Both the position numbers and the translations under genes were made by a program. This document shows positions 1 to 10,928 of a DNA stretch of 45,082 nt, one piece after another. The DNA comes from Emmonsiellopsis sp. PD_33 (taxonomy: Eukaryota; Ascomycota; Eurotiomycetes; Onygenales; Ajellomycetaceae). The DNA is taken from assembly GCA_032988165.1 (NCBI GenBank), contig JANTQF010000291.1, positions 1 to 45,082 of the forward strand, given 5' to 3'. Positions within the stretch are counted from its first letter, which is position 1. Every line of letters begins with the position of its first letter. The notes under the pieces are model-generated. The model had not been told where the DNA came from. It saw only the letters and a program-made list of their open reading frames with translations, and searched no databases.

Positions 1-165
1 CCTTGGCGCGCTAATCCAGATTTGGAACGCGCTAAGCCTAATATGGCCGGCGCTAAGCCTATTTGGGACTAGCGCCAACCCGCAACGGGCTTTTCGGGTT
101 GACCCCCCCCGACCCGATAACCCGTTCAGGCGGGCGCCCGAGGCGGTTTTTCAACCCAAACCCAA
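1..165. repeat. GC-rich undecayed repeat fragment at the left edge
   Basis: This stretch is GC-rich and keeps many CpG sites, unlike the AT-rich block that follows. A 12-bp direct repeat GCGCTAAGCCTA occurs at 29-40 and 50-61 (period 21), with a diverged copy near 8-17. GGCGCTA at 49-55 pairs with TAGCGCC at 70-76 and could form a 7-bp stem. C-runs, G-runs and an A-run follow up to about 170. It is probably the end of another repeat family that inserted into, or recombined with, the copia element. I do not recognise the family. Confidence 0.5.
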
Positions 166-179
166 AAAAAAACAACACT

Positions 180-3100
180 ACTATATATTTAATGGAAAGA
201 TAGATGTTATTTGAGAATCTAGAGATTAGATCATTTTTAGCTGCATGATATCTATAAAAGAGGCCTATATTTAGAGTTTCTTTTAGATATCAGATGACAT
301 ATAATAACACCTTCCATGATTTTAGGGTTAGGTTAGAGCTGCACTGCTCAAGTAGAGAGGCTGTATATATAATATCAGGCCAAGTCTTAACTGTAAGATA
401 TTGAATACACTCTATGCCCTATTAATAATATTACTTCATGAAACCTACTTTACTCTCAGGAATAGAAGAATTATTAATATGAAAAGCTTCCTCCATAAGT
501 GTATGAACTATAATGATATTATTCATATAAAAATCCTCTATTAATTATTTAATGTAGTATTAATAAGTTAACTTAATTCTCTTAAGTAAGTAGTCAATTT
601 TTATGTCTAAATATTTTTATAGTTCATGTAAATTCTTAACCTTCAGCTTCTCACTGAGAGCTTTTATCAACTAATTAACTTTCTCTAGAATCTCAGAGAT
701 TATATTTAAATCATCAACATAGATGATTATATAGAGATGTAGTATCTCCTTATAATATTAGAGAGTAAAGTCATATAAACTTGCAATAAATTCTAATTTA
801 ATAAAATAGACCATTAAAAAGTTATACTAAATCTTTACAGCTGAATTCAGACTGTAAAGACATCCTCCTACAGTACAGATAAATATATTTAGAATGCTAT
901 CTTCAAATCTAGTAGATTACCTCATATAGATTTTCTTATTCAGATAATTATATAAATAGGTTAATATGATATCTACCTATTACAACATCTACTCAAACTT
1001 TATAGTAACTATGAATAATATGTAGTTCACAGTGTTAATTATAATAGATATGTAGGTCTTCTTTCTATTACTCTTCTTAAGCTAGTTACTACAAACTATT
1101 TAATAAGATTTTTATAAGATTCCATCTAAATTCATATTTGGATTTTAAGGTCAGTCTTTTTCAATAAATACTCAGCAGCCTAGAGCTACTAATTCCCTAA
1201 TTGATATATCAAAATGAGAGATAAGATGCTATATTTTTCAGCATTATAGATCAGTAATCTCATACTGCATTAATTTTTATCAGTACTTATTTATTTCCCC
1301 TGGCCTTGATATAGTATTCTTAAATGATTTAGATAGACTGCCTGTATCAGATGAGAAAATATAGGTTACAAAAGACTTTACAGATTATATTTATAAGTCA
1401 TTTGAGCTATCTATAGGGTCTCTATATTATCTTCTATATGAATTGGTTTATTTGTTGACCTGATAAGAGCCTTGAGGTTGAGTAGATCCTGCAGGAAGTA
1501 GACTCTATACTTAGAATCTTTAATATTATCTTTACTGAATCTAATATCTAATGAAGAGATTATCTTATCTTCTTCAGAGTCTCAGAGTTAAAAAATTAAT
1601 ATTCTAATAAATTTAATCAATTTGTATAGTCTTACATGAGGAGATAGCTTATCTGCTAGCTTCTATAAACCATGCAGGTAAGTGTATGTGAGCATCCTAA
1701 TGTGATGAAAATGCTTCATCTGGGGTAGCATATTGAATAGGGCACATACTGGAATTGTATGAGAGCTAGGGGTAACTAAATCTACTGTTTGCAGCCAGAA
1801 CTTTTCATTATATAGAACTATAAATGTTGAGGTATTATTTATAATATCTATAACTATATATAGAATGTCTGCCTAGAACTTCTTGAGTAATTTACTTTAG
1901 TTAAGAATTACTCTTATATGTCCCATTATTATATAAATACTATGCTTAGAGACTTCATCCTGATGTGATAATTATAGTATAATTAATTTCTATTTGATTC
2001 CCCATTAGGTCATCAGATTGATTATTTTACTGAACTGAAAAACACTGTCTATATCTATATGTAGAAATATTAGGGCTGTAAATCTCATATTCCATATAAA
2101 TTTAAGTTAGTAATTAAAAGCCTTAACTACTTCATTCTTCATCTTGAGAAAATAAACTCATCTATAACATATTGCATCACATATCATGAGCATATAATAT
2201 TTTATCCCTTATTAGAACTCTAGAGGGTGGTTAGAGAGATCATTCAATATTTTACTTTTTTCTGTAAGATTGATGTGAATCTTTTTGATTGGGTGAACTA
2301 ATTAAGATATAGGGGTCTTAGAGAAATGCTAAGTCATGCTGGCCTTAATGCAATCCTTATAATAGAACTTAGATTTTAGACTGATTATTTTGATGCCTGC
2401 ATGAGAATTCTTAGATATTATAATAATAGCATCTGCATGAATATATCTGAGATCTCTATACTACTCTATAAGTATTTTACTAACTGAAGCTAGCTCTAAC
2501 AGTAGAATTAGATATATAGTAGTAGTAGCTGCAGCTACAAGACTGATTTTTCAGTCTGAATTAGAAGATCTATACTTGTATAATTTCACTATATAATTAA
2601 CTGCTCTACTAATATAGTTAATATTAATTTTAGATTCTCATTCAATAATCTTATATATATTGCCTTTACTGGTCTATATAGTGTTGAATGTAATATCATT
2701 CAGGGCCCTACAGATAAAATATAATAGTATAGAGTTGAATAGGATGAATTTATAACTCTGATCCTTTAACTATATATATAACAGTAAGTTAACTATTAAA
2801 TCTAGAAGATAATAAACATCATGTAGTAGAATATCATCACTCTTAACTTTAAGAATTATATTACTAATTCCTTTTACTTTTACCTTATCATTTATTATAA
2901 TATCAATGCTGAGGTTGCCTTCATATAGCTAATAACTAAATATTGAATGACATTTACTAGTCATGTTGAAGCTGACACACATATTTAAATACTATAGTCT
3001 TAAGGAATTATCTAATGCAGCTGAAAAGGCCTCATCTCAGATCATCATAGTATTTATAGAAGGTTGATATGATATAAAATTTTTACCACTCTTACTCTTC

Positions 3101-4350
3101 TTGAGATCACTAGATCTATTACTCTTATTCTTATCTAAATTGCCTAATCTATTTAAGTCATTCATACTATTCAGCCATTTTAGTTATTATTTAGAGTGTA
3201 ACTGCTAATATTACTCATTCTTATAACTAGAGATCTTACAATGACTATAGTATTTTCCCTTCATGTGATTTAAGCTGATAGTGTTTAAGTTCAAATTTAA
3301 ATTTAAATTCAAATTTGATGCAGTGTTCATAGAATTTGCTGCAGAATTCTTTAGGAAGGGATTAGTTGATTTCTTATCATAATAATTTATTAACTACTTT
3401 ATAAGATCATTAACATTAATATTTGCAATTTATTTCTAGCCTATAGAGAAGAACTCATTAAGCTGAGTCTTTATAAATTGCTTCTGAAAGTCTTTAAGTC
3501 CTAATAGGAATATATTATAATAGATGTCTTCCAATCTGACTGAGAGCTCTCTATGATAAGTGATGAGATAGTGAAAACACTACTAATAAAGTATATAATT
3601 AGTGTTTTTAACTTGAAGAGTCATTAATTTCTTAATAATAAATATATGCTCCTCTGTAAGAGAGATAGCATACTTCATATTAATTTTCTCTTATAAAATT
3701 ATAATGTTGTCTAGTTCTAGAGTGCTAAGTACAGCCTGAATATTACCTCATAAACTCACAAGAATCTAGTAATATAGTACCTTTAATTGTACAGATTATT
3801 TAGCCTATTTATAAATTCACTTAGAAGTACTCTTATGTTGATTCTTTAATAAAATATTAGTTACATTAATAACTTTAATATTCATAAGAATTTTAGTATG
3901 CTAGAACTTATAGTTCATACTATTAAAAGTAATAATATCTTTAGTCTCAATCATCTATTAAACTTTCTTTTAATACTTATATAATTCCTTCCTGATAATA
4001 TCATACAGAATGGCAGGCTGCAAGGGGATTATTTATATAACTTTAATGAAGATGAAGAGGTGAGCTATCATCTTTATAAAAGCACTCTATATTATAGTGA
4101 TAGAGGTATTTAGATCTATAGATACACTATATAATCAGTCTGATAGCTGCATATAACTTATATCATCATCTATAATCTCTATAGGATTAGAATAGATAGA
4201 TTCTAAGACCTACATATTTAAATATATAGACTTTATAGCCTGGATGTTGGGCTCAGTAGCTCTATAGCTTATCAGAGAGTAAGCTGAAATAATGTAATAA
4301 GCACTAAAGATAATTACTAGTTAGAAGGTATTAGGTATATCACCAGGCAT
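180..4350 (-). pseudogene. Decayed gag-pol of the copia element
   Basis: A Gag-like reading starts at a Met codon at 4348-4350. It stays in one frame through an Asn-Leu repeat (about 3291-3318) and a zinc knuckle (about 3190-3258). The knuckle reads YSHCK, where one Cys has become Tyr and a Trp and a Glu site nearby have become stops. The same frame continues through a protease-like part (about 2790-2990) ending in LLHDVYYLLDL and a GAG-pre-integrase part (about 2290-2460) with GIKI and CIKASMT. The RT (YVDDLN) and the downstream RNase H-like part (WPDIIYTASLL near 340-380) lie in a different frame. At least one indel therefore lies between about 2400 and 735. Not expected to encode a working protein. 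Confidence 0.85.
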
Positions 4351-4398
4351 TCTATATATTATCAGGGTAGTTGTAGTCTGAAAAATCTACTGATAACA

Positions 4399-4726
4399 TG
4401 CCTGTAAGATGTCTAAAAAATTGTTTACATAGTCTGAAAAAAAAATTTTCACACCATAAGAAATTATAAAATGAGTGTGAAAAATGCAAAAGACATATAA
4501 ATTCTAGATAATCAAATATCACACTATAAATTTAATGAGATATTTGAGTTAGGTGAACCTTTCAGTCTTAATTGCAGTGATTTTCAATGAAAAACATACT
4601 ATCTGGGCTATAACCTGTAGGAAGGTTGAAGATCTCTCATATTGTTACACTAGTAAGAATCTATCTACCATGTGATCATGTAAGTGTGCTACACCTGATT
4701 GGGAGGCTGGAGGCATACAGCCAACA
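4399..4726 (-). repeat. Probable 5' LTR of the copia element
   Basis: The interval begins TG and ends CA on either strand (TGTTGG at its minus-strand start, AGGCA at its minus-strand end). It lies between the Gag start and the border of gene-rich DNA, and at 328 bp it is a normal copia LTR size. The bases following it on the minus strand (TGTTATCAGTAGA) could be a tRNA-type primer binding site. The second LTR is not in the window, so the ends are inferred from TG/CA and position only. Confidence 0.5.
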
Positions 4727-4728
4727 TT

Positions 4729-4750
4729 AACTAACTAAACTTAGTTAGTT
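4729..4750. repeat. Inverted repeat at the retrotransposon/gene border
   Basis: AACTAACTAA at 4729-4738 and TTAGTTAGTT at 4741-4750 are exact reverse complements with a 2-bp spacer. It starts 3 bp outside the inferred LTR end, exactly where base composition shifts from AT-rich to normal. Confidence 0.7.
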
Positions 4751-4915
4751 CCTTCATTAAAATCTTGGAAACATCCCGCCTTGCCTCCATGGTGGAACAG
4801 AAAAGTTTCGTCATTCCGCCCATACACCCCATCATCAGGCTTGTCCCGTCGACCTATATGGAGTTTAGGCTCCGTAAGCTTGCCTCAACTAAGTCCGTGC
4901 TTGCTCCGTCAAATC

Positions 4916-6852
4916 ATGGGCAATGGACCCTCCAAAGCTACGTCGATTAACGGCGAGCGATATCGGATGAGTGACCTGGAAACCCCCAACGCAGCGGATT
5001 ATACGCCTGTTTCTGGTAGTAGCTTAGAACGAGGCAGCCTTGAATCGTCAGCGAGTCTAGAGGAACCCGCTCTTTTACAATCCCAGCAGCATCATGGCTG
5101 GAAGAAGTTTGTCCATTGGGCAAAGGGCCCCACGCCTGTACGACCGTACCGCATCAACCCCATCTGCGAGCGCATTCAAACTGCACCTGCGCGCTACTTC
5201 TCCCGGATCTTGAGACATCGCGGTGGATGGAAAAAGGTTATTGCGCTCCTCGTCTATCTCGTCTGGGCCGTCCTGTTCACTCTGATTCTATCAGGGTCTT
5301 CGCTATCCATAGACATCCCCGGCTACGGCCGCCCTTTCAAACTGAAGTGCACAACAAGGTTGTGGTAAGCAAGTCCCCTTTTCATGCATGACCCCATGCT
5401 GACACTTTTAGGGCTGGCACAAACTACTGTGGGCTTAATGGGCTAAAGTGTCTCCCATTTAATGAACATAGCTTTGCCTTTAGCTGTCCTGCAAATTGCC
5501 GTCAGGTCAAAGTCCTAAATCCATATACTATCGGCGCCGAAGAAATTAATTACAAGCCCATGGTGGTCGGTGGACCCTCCCAGCCTAGGAGTGAGCACGC
5601 CCAGTGGATATACAGAGGAGACTCATTCTTATGCGGAGCTGCACTTCATGCGGGTATCATTCGCGACGAGCGTGGCGGCTGTGGGATTGTTTCACGCCTC
5701 GGGGAGAAAAGCGACTATCAAGCATCCGAAAGAAATGGGATCTCCAGTATCGGTTTCAACTCTAGCTTCCCCCTCTCCTTTGGCTTTATTGAAGGAGACA
5801 ATCGCGCGTCGCGGGCTCTTCGGAGCTGCTCAGATCCAAGGTGGAAGCTGCTAGGTCTTTCGGTTATCTTCACCGTGTTAATATCCGCCTTTACCTCTTC
5901 GCCCGCTGCATTCTTTATCCCCGTCTGCATAATTGTCTATTTCCAAGTTTTTCTCGCCTCCGATCCTCCTCCCTTTCCCGATTACGATTCTGGACTATCA
6001 TTCGCTTCAGCCCGTCTCTTACCCGCGGCGTTTGTTGGTCTTTTTATATACAAGTACTGCGTTCGGTACTCGCTTCGCGGTCTAAATGCGCCGATAGAAA
6101 AAACCTTCCTCTGGCTGGGCGCGTGTTGGGTTGGCGCTTTGAGCAACTATACCCTAGATGAAATCCCCATTCAACGTTTAACGCCCCATGATATCCAGCA
6201 GCAACCTGGTGCCATACCCGCTCTTATCCTCATCGTTTTGATCATTCTGGGAATTGCACTTATGCAGGCATGGGCATTCAGAATTGAGGGCAGGCTTCCT
6301 CGATATCTTGGTATATATGGCATCCTCTGCGGCTCTCTGTTGCTACTACTTGCCATCCCCCGGCTAAAATTGCGCCTGCATCATTATATACTATCCTTAT
6401 TACTCTTACCGGGGACTGCTCTTCAAACTCGTCCGAGCTTGTTGTACCAAGGATTCCTTGTGGGCCTTTTCATCAACGGGGTTGCCCGTTGGGGTTTCGA
6501 TAGTATCCTCCAGACTTCGGCGGCTCTATTAGACGATGGGAAACAGGGCAGCCCCCTGCCACAGATCTTATCTCCCGTCATCACCTCGAATAATATCACC
6601 TTCACCTGGGAGAGCTTAGCTACGAGCTACGCAGGCCTAAGCATCTTGGTCAACGATGTCCAACGTCATGTTGGCCTTGCCAATACTTCTTCATTTACCT
6701 GGACCCGACATGCAAGCCAATCTCCCGAATATTTCCGCTTCGCCTATGTGAAATATTTGCCCCTCGGCGACCTGTCTGTCGGAGATTACACAAAGGCGGG
6801 TATCTGGGAAACAGACGGCTCCTGGAAGCCGATTCAACCCGGGCCTACCTAG
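4916..6852 (+). CDS. LCCL-domain multi-pass membrane protein
   Basis: Two exons, 4916-5364 and 5412-6852, join in frame to 629 residues; the intron has GTAAGC and TTTAG ends. An N-terminal Ser-rich cytosolic-type region (about 1-105) precedes one hydrophobic helix (IALLVYLVWAVLFTLIL, about 120-140). An LCCL domain follows (about 150-250) with NYCGLNGLKC, the C-P-A-N-C block, an FLCGAALHAGII block and RNGISSIGF. At least five hydrophobic segments then run to about residue 540, before a polar C-terminus. Fungal LCCL proteins of this architecture are known but their function is not established; LCCL is an extracytosolic Cys-rich fold. I chose ATG 4916 for its A at -3 and G at +4. ATG 4967 and an in-frame upstream ATG at 4781 are possible. 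It starts only about 190 bp from the decayed retrotransposon. Confidence 0.85.
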
Positions 6853-8323
6853 GCTTGATGCCTATGCTTCTGAGGCAGTGGTAGTATGTATACATTGAGA
6901 TGGGATCCTATATCCAGAAGCTTCAATCAATATCCAACACATCTGTTTCCATGTACGCACATATCATCACGCATGGATATCCGAATCAATCACAAATATA
7001 TGCATCCAACAGAATCTTAGAATAGCAGCAAATCAAATATCCATAGATCTTTCTCTTTAGCCACATTGGCAGTGTGTGTGTTTTGATGATAATATGACGC
7101 CAGCCCCCGTGGTCGATCACAACCATAATAAATTTGGGGAACGAAGCGAACAATGCCAGATCAGATTACTTTATATTAGTCATTTTCTCTCGAGATCCGA
7201 CCATAGAGGGTTACAATCTTGTGGTCGGAAGGGAGCCACGGCCGGGAGGGACTATTCGGTTAGAACCAAAAATATATTTTAGGGGGCAGCCAACCAACTC
7301 AACCCCATATCCTCCAATTTTATTAGAATTCAACCCACCCACTCCGCAGGGCGCTAGTAGGGAATTGACTAACTAAATGCAAATATAGGACCCGACGAAA
7401 CAACGTTAGGGGTATTATCAATGGAATGAACCGTGTCAGTGGTAGTAGCTATACCGATGAAGTTCATCTCTATGGATCGAGGGGAGACTAGATTTTTCGA
7501 CAGACCGCTCTTATATACTCCATCAACGCGGGAGACGGGAAATGCGGATACGCCCATATGCATCAAAAGAAATGTCATACTATATACTCTGTTTGCGAGA
7601 AATATTATTCTGGGAAACATCAAGATTATTACACTATCAACTGCCCCTCCAGTGGAACATTGGCCAACAAAGACCTATAACAATTCCCTTTCGTTACCTT
7701 CAAGAAACCTCTGTGAACATGTTATAGGCGATCTCTTCTCAGGGGCTAGGAAATGGCTAGGAAGTGAGGTTCTGCAAGCCTTGAAATGAAATGGCGCAGA
7801 GCACAAAGCCACTAGAGAAGAGAAGACTATATACCAATGGGCCGCAAGAGGAAGGGCCCCAGCTAACTCGACAAAACGTCGCTTCTTCTGTATTTGGCGC
7901 GGATACGGCGGACCTGTTTCCCAACAAATTCGTTATTCCACTTGTAGTTGATGGGAGAATCACATAGGTGCGAAAAGCAGGTCCGTTTCCTAGCCCCCCG
8001 AACAGGGGAATGAAAGTTTCGGTTGCAATATTTGGCGCGCCTCGGATACCCTGCACGGCGGGTTGAAATTGGACAATTCAGTTTTCCACGGCTATAAGTG
8101 AAAGTGAATTATGGTAAGGGGCCAGCCCAGCACGCTTGGCAGAAACTCAGCTAGCTGTTCCCCAAGGTCTGATGGGCAAATAATCATTTCTGCATAGGGT
8201 TACAACAGAGATGAAAGCGGTGGAAACCATCGAGATGAAAAACACCACGGCAAGAGACCGTGTGAAATTAAATGGGGGGAGTTATATGGCAATGATAAAC
8301 AATATCAGTCCCATTTATTAAAA
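6853..8323. other. Intergenic, no supported gene
   Basis: The 3' ends of the LCCL gene and nbs1 converge here. Short open frames exist (for example 7433-7789 plus and 7757-8056 minus) but none shows a recognisable motif. The part around 7370-7650 has LTR-like character (TATA-like boxes, no ORF), but no duplicated ends were found. Confidence 0.5.
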
Positions 8324-10706
8324 TCATCTTCCTTTTCTCCGGCGGAAGCGAAATCTCAGCCCATCGTCGCTATCAGAATCTCTAGTTTCCCGTGATCGTT
8401 TGTTTATCCTAGGCGGAGGAGTTGGTGATTTTTCATGGGCAATGGTTTGTGATGTGATTGGAGTCTTTTCGTTGGGTTCAGTAGAGACTCGATGAGTGGA
8501 GGTGGACCTTGGTTGGCTTGTGCTCCAGTACCCGTCGCCGAGCCCAAAGTCTTTCCTTTTAACCTCTTCTAAAGGAACAATAACCGGCTGAAGCCTATGT
8601 GTAACAACGGTCCCATTCCCCTTTCGGCGAAATTTCTTAAAGTTCTTTCGCCCATTCCAGCGTTCGTCGTATCGATCGCTAGGGGGGGCAGCAGTTTCTT
8701 GTACTGATCTAGTCGGCAGCACCATCTCCTCAACAATTGCAAGGTTTCGCAATCGATCAATATCAACACTTTCAGTCATAGCGCGGAAAGATGCTATTTC
8801 TTGTTCCTGCCGTTCCATAGCTGCCTCGTCGACCGCCTCACGGCGCTGTCGAGCAGCCTCTTGGACATTGAGCTTCGCTCTCTTGGGCTTTTGCGGGTGT
8901 TCTGGTGGTGGAGTAGTCTTGCCTCGCTTTCGACCATCAGCAAGACGTAGTTTGCTCGCGGCAGCGGCTCCAGGGAGGAGATCGGTTACAATATCTTCTT
9001 CGGCGGAAAAGGATTCCTTTGCCTGCGACTGGACCGGGAAGGAATCAGGTACGAGGCCCTGTGCAAAATGTTAGCTACTAGGTAGTATACGAGAAAACAA
9101 TAACTGGGCTTTACTTGGGAAGCTTCCTCAGGCGTATCTCCCTTCTCTAGAGTGTAGACCGGGATGGAGTCCATATCAAATCCATCGTCGAATGCCTTAA
9201 ACTTGCTAACGAAATTACGCGTGCGAGATCGTTTCGTTGCTTGGCTCGTTGCCTGCGTATCACTCACATCGACCCGAGTGGCTTCATTGTCTTCCTCTGG
9301 GCTCTGCTGTAATTCCACCTCACCGGGTCTGTGAGTTGAGTCGGCAAGGCTTTCTCTCGGAAGAGGGCGAATAAGCGGCGACGAATCGTTACCCAGTATG
9401 ACATCCAGAAAATTGCTGGTTTCAATAACCTTCTGGCCTGTCATACGAGCTATCTGGTTTTCCAGTTCAATGTCCAAATCTTCATGTTCATCGGCTTTCC
9501 GAAATTGCACAAGACCAACCCCTCCACTTCTATCGAATTGGCCTAGCCCCTTAACCCCAGCACACTTTTTCATGTAGTCGACTACATCTTTGGCTGATGT
9601 TCGCCCTCGTTCAACCTCATAGAGCAAAGCTTTGCCATGGCCGTTAGAGATTGGGCCTTGTAAATCCTCAAATCTACTAGCGTCGCAAAAAACAAAAGTG
9701 TATCCTTCGAATACGGAGATTCTCTCAGGGCTTGGCTGGTATGACGTATCTGGTCTCTGGGTGGGCTCTTTGCCACGGGGAGGTAAATAGTGCCCAGGAT
9801 CAGGCCAGCTAGCATCGAAATCTTCTTCAAGGGGGCACAATGCTTCTTCACTCTCCAAATCACTTGGTGTTGCAGCATAGACAATGGCCTCGATGTAAGA
9901 CTTCTGGACGATGTATTTTCCGTTTATCAATGCCTGAAGTCCTTTTGCGGTATTGCGTTTGTTCTGGATGACATGGGTCGTTTTGTCAACAACGTAGGGT
10001 AGGATAGTTTTTATATCGAGATCCTCAAGGCTAGACAGCGCGTGCTTTAGGGGGTCTTTAGTTTTAGAGGGGACGGAAAAGGTCAGAACAACCGGGCACC
10101 ATTTGATCCTATTACATATTTAGCCCATGAAGAGATGAGCGGCTTAGAATGGAGGGGTACCTTAGTGGGTATGGATACTTCCCAATCACAATCGAATGAT
10201 CCTCATTTTTGAGTTCCTTACTCGTCCCTTTGATGGATTCACCATCAACGACTGTGCCACATGTGGTTTGCTGGTCAGTAACGATCACCTGTGACCGTGC
10301 ATGAACATGGAGCTTCAACGTCGTTAGTAAATCCACGATGTCGAATACTGGTCGGGGAGCTCTTGGATTAAAAAAACATACACCGTCCCCCGACTTGACG
10401 TGGCCGACCTCAATTACCAAATGCCGTCGTGATATTGTAGCGTTGTCGATAGCATGACGGACTAGGAGGAAACAGGGGAAGGTAAGCGTATGTCGTAGCG
10501 GATATCGGTACGGAATTTCAGAGTCCGGTGCCAAACCTACCTCCCTTTCTCTTCACACGGCCGAAGAGATATTTTTTGCCCGGCTTGAGCCACACCCGTT
10601 TGCCTAGTATGGAATGGTCAAATTCAGTAAGTTATCGCTTGGTTTTGCCAAGGGAATAATAAAACAGACCTTGGAGGAAGTCTCCCTCGGACGACAATAT
10701 CCACAT
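8324..10706 (-). CDS. nbs1: Nibrin/NBS1 (MRN complex; Aspergillus ScaA-type)
   Basis: Five exons on the minus strand (10670-10706, 10541-10603, 10461 down to 10161, 10108 down to 9115, 9058 down to 8324) give 709 residues. It is the FHA/BRCT adaptor of the Mre11-Rad50-Nbs1 complex for double-strand-break signalling and repair in the nucleus. The FHA domain spans about 1-130, with YLFGRVK (24-30) and SRRH (44-47, phosphopeptide-binding). A BRCT-like region follows (about 136-215, ending INGKYIVQKSYIEAIV) and a second one at about 245-330. The C-terminus carries KNFKKF (about 603-608), matching the Mre11-binding block, and ends with RFRFRRRKGR, resembling the FxF/Y ATM/Tel1-binding tail. The first exon is only 37 nt, but MWIL matches nibrin starts. 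Divergent with the Pol kappa gene. Confidence 0.93.
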
Positions 10707-10928
10707 TGCGAACAAAAGACGTCGTTGAGGGATAACAGGCTGTGGTCAGCTCCTGGGCTTGGATGCGCTGAGGTTGAGGTTGAAGCCAACACGAGCCGCA
10801 AGTTAGCGCGTCGCGAGAGCACGTGACTGGGGCAATATCAAATGGATTCCGAACGAGACAGCAACTTCGCTTCTCCATCAAATATTCGCCGTCTCTGCTG
10901 CTGGAGAGCTCATCCAATGTCGATAAAT
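10707..10928. promoter_or_regulatory. Shared divergent promoter of nbs1 and dinB/Pol kappa
   Basis: Only 222 bp separate the two start codons, or 135 bp if Pol kappa starts at 10842. Both genes act in DNA-damage response, so shared control is plausible. An ACGTGA element lies at 10821-10826. No TATA box stands out. Confidence 0.5.

Larger units (their letters stand above)
175..4726 (-). mobile_element. Decayed Ty1/copia LTR retrotransposon, left end truncated
   Basis: Reading the minus strand gives, in order, Gag, a zinc knuckle, protease, pre-integrase, reverse transcriptase and RNase H-like segments. That gene order (integrase before reverse transcriptase) defines Ty1/copia elements. The RT catalytic block reads YVDDLN near 704-721. 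The block is very AT-rich with few CpG sites. Most in-frame stops sit where Gln or Trp codons are expected, as RIP would produce by CpA to TpA change. The right end is a probable LTR. The left end stops at about 175 against the GC-rich fragment, so the 3' LTR is missing from the window. Confidence 0.88.

Noticed and set aside
7369..8056. Several short open frames and LTR-like character between the LCCL gene and nbs1
   Set aside because: No duplicated ends, no protein motif; random open frames are expected in 1.5 kb.
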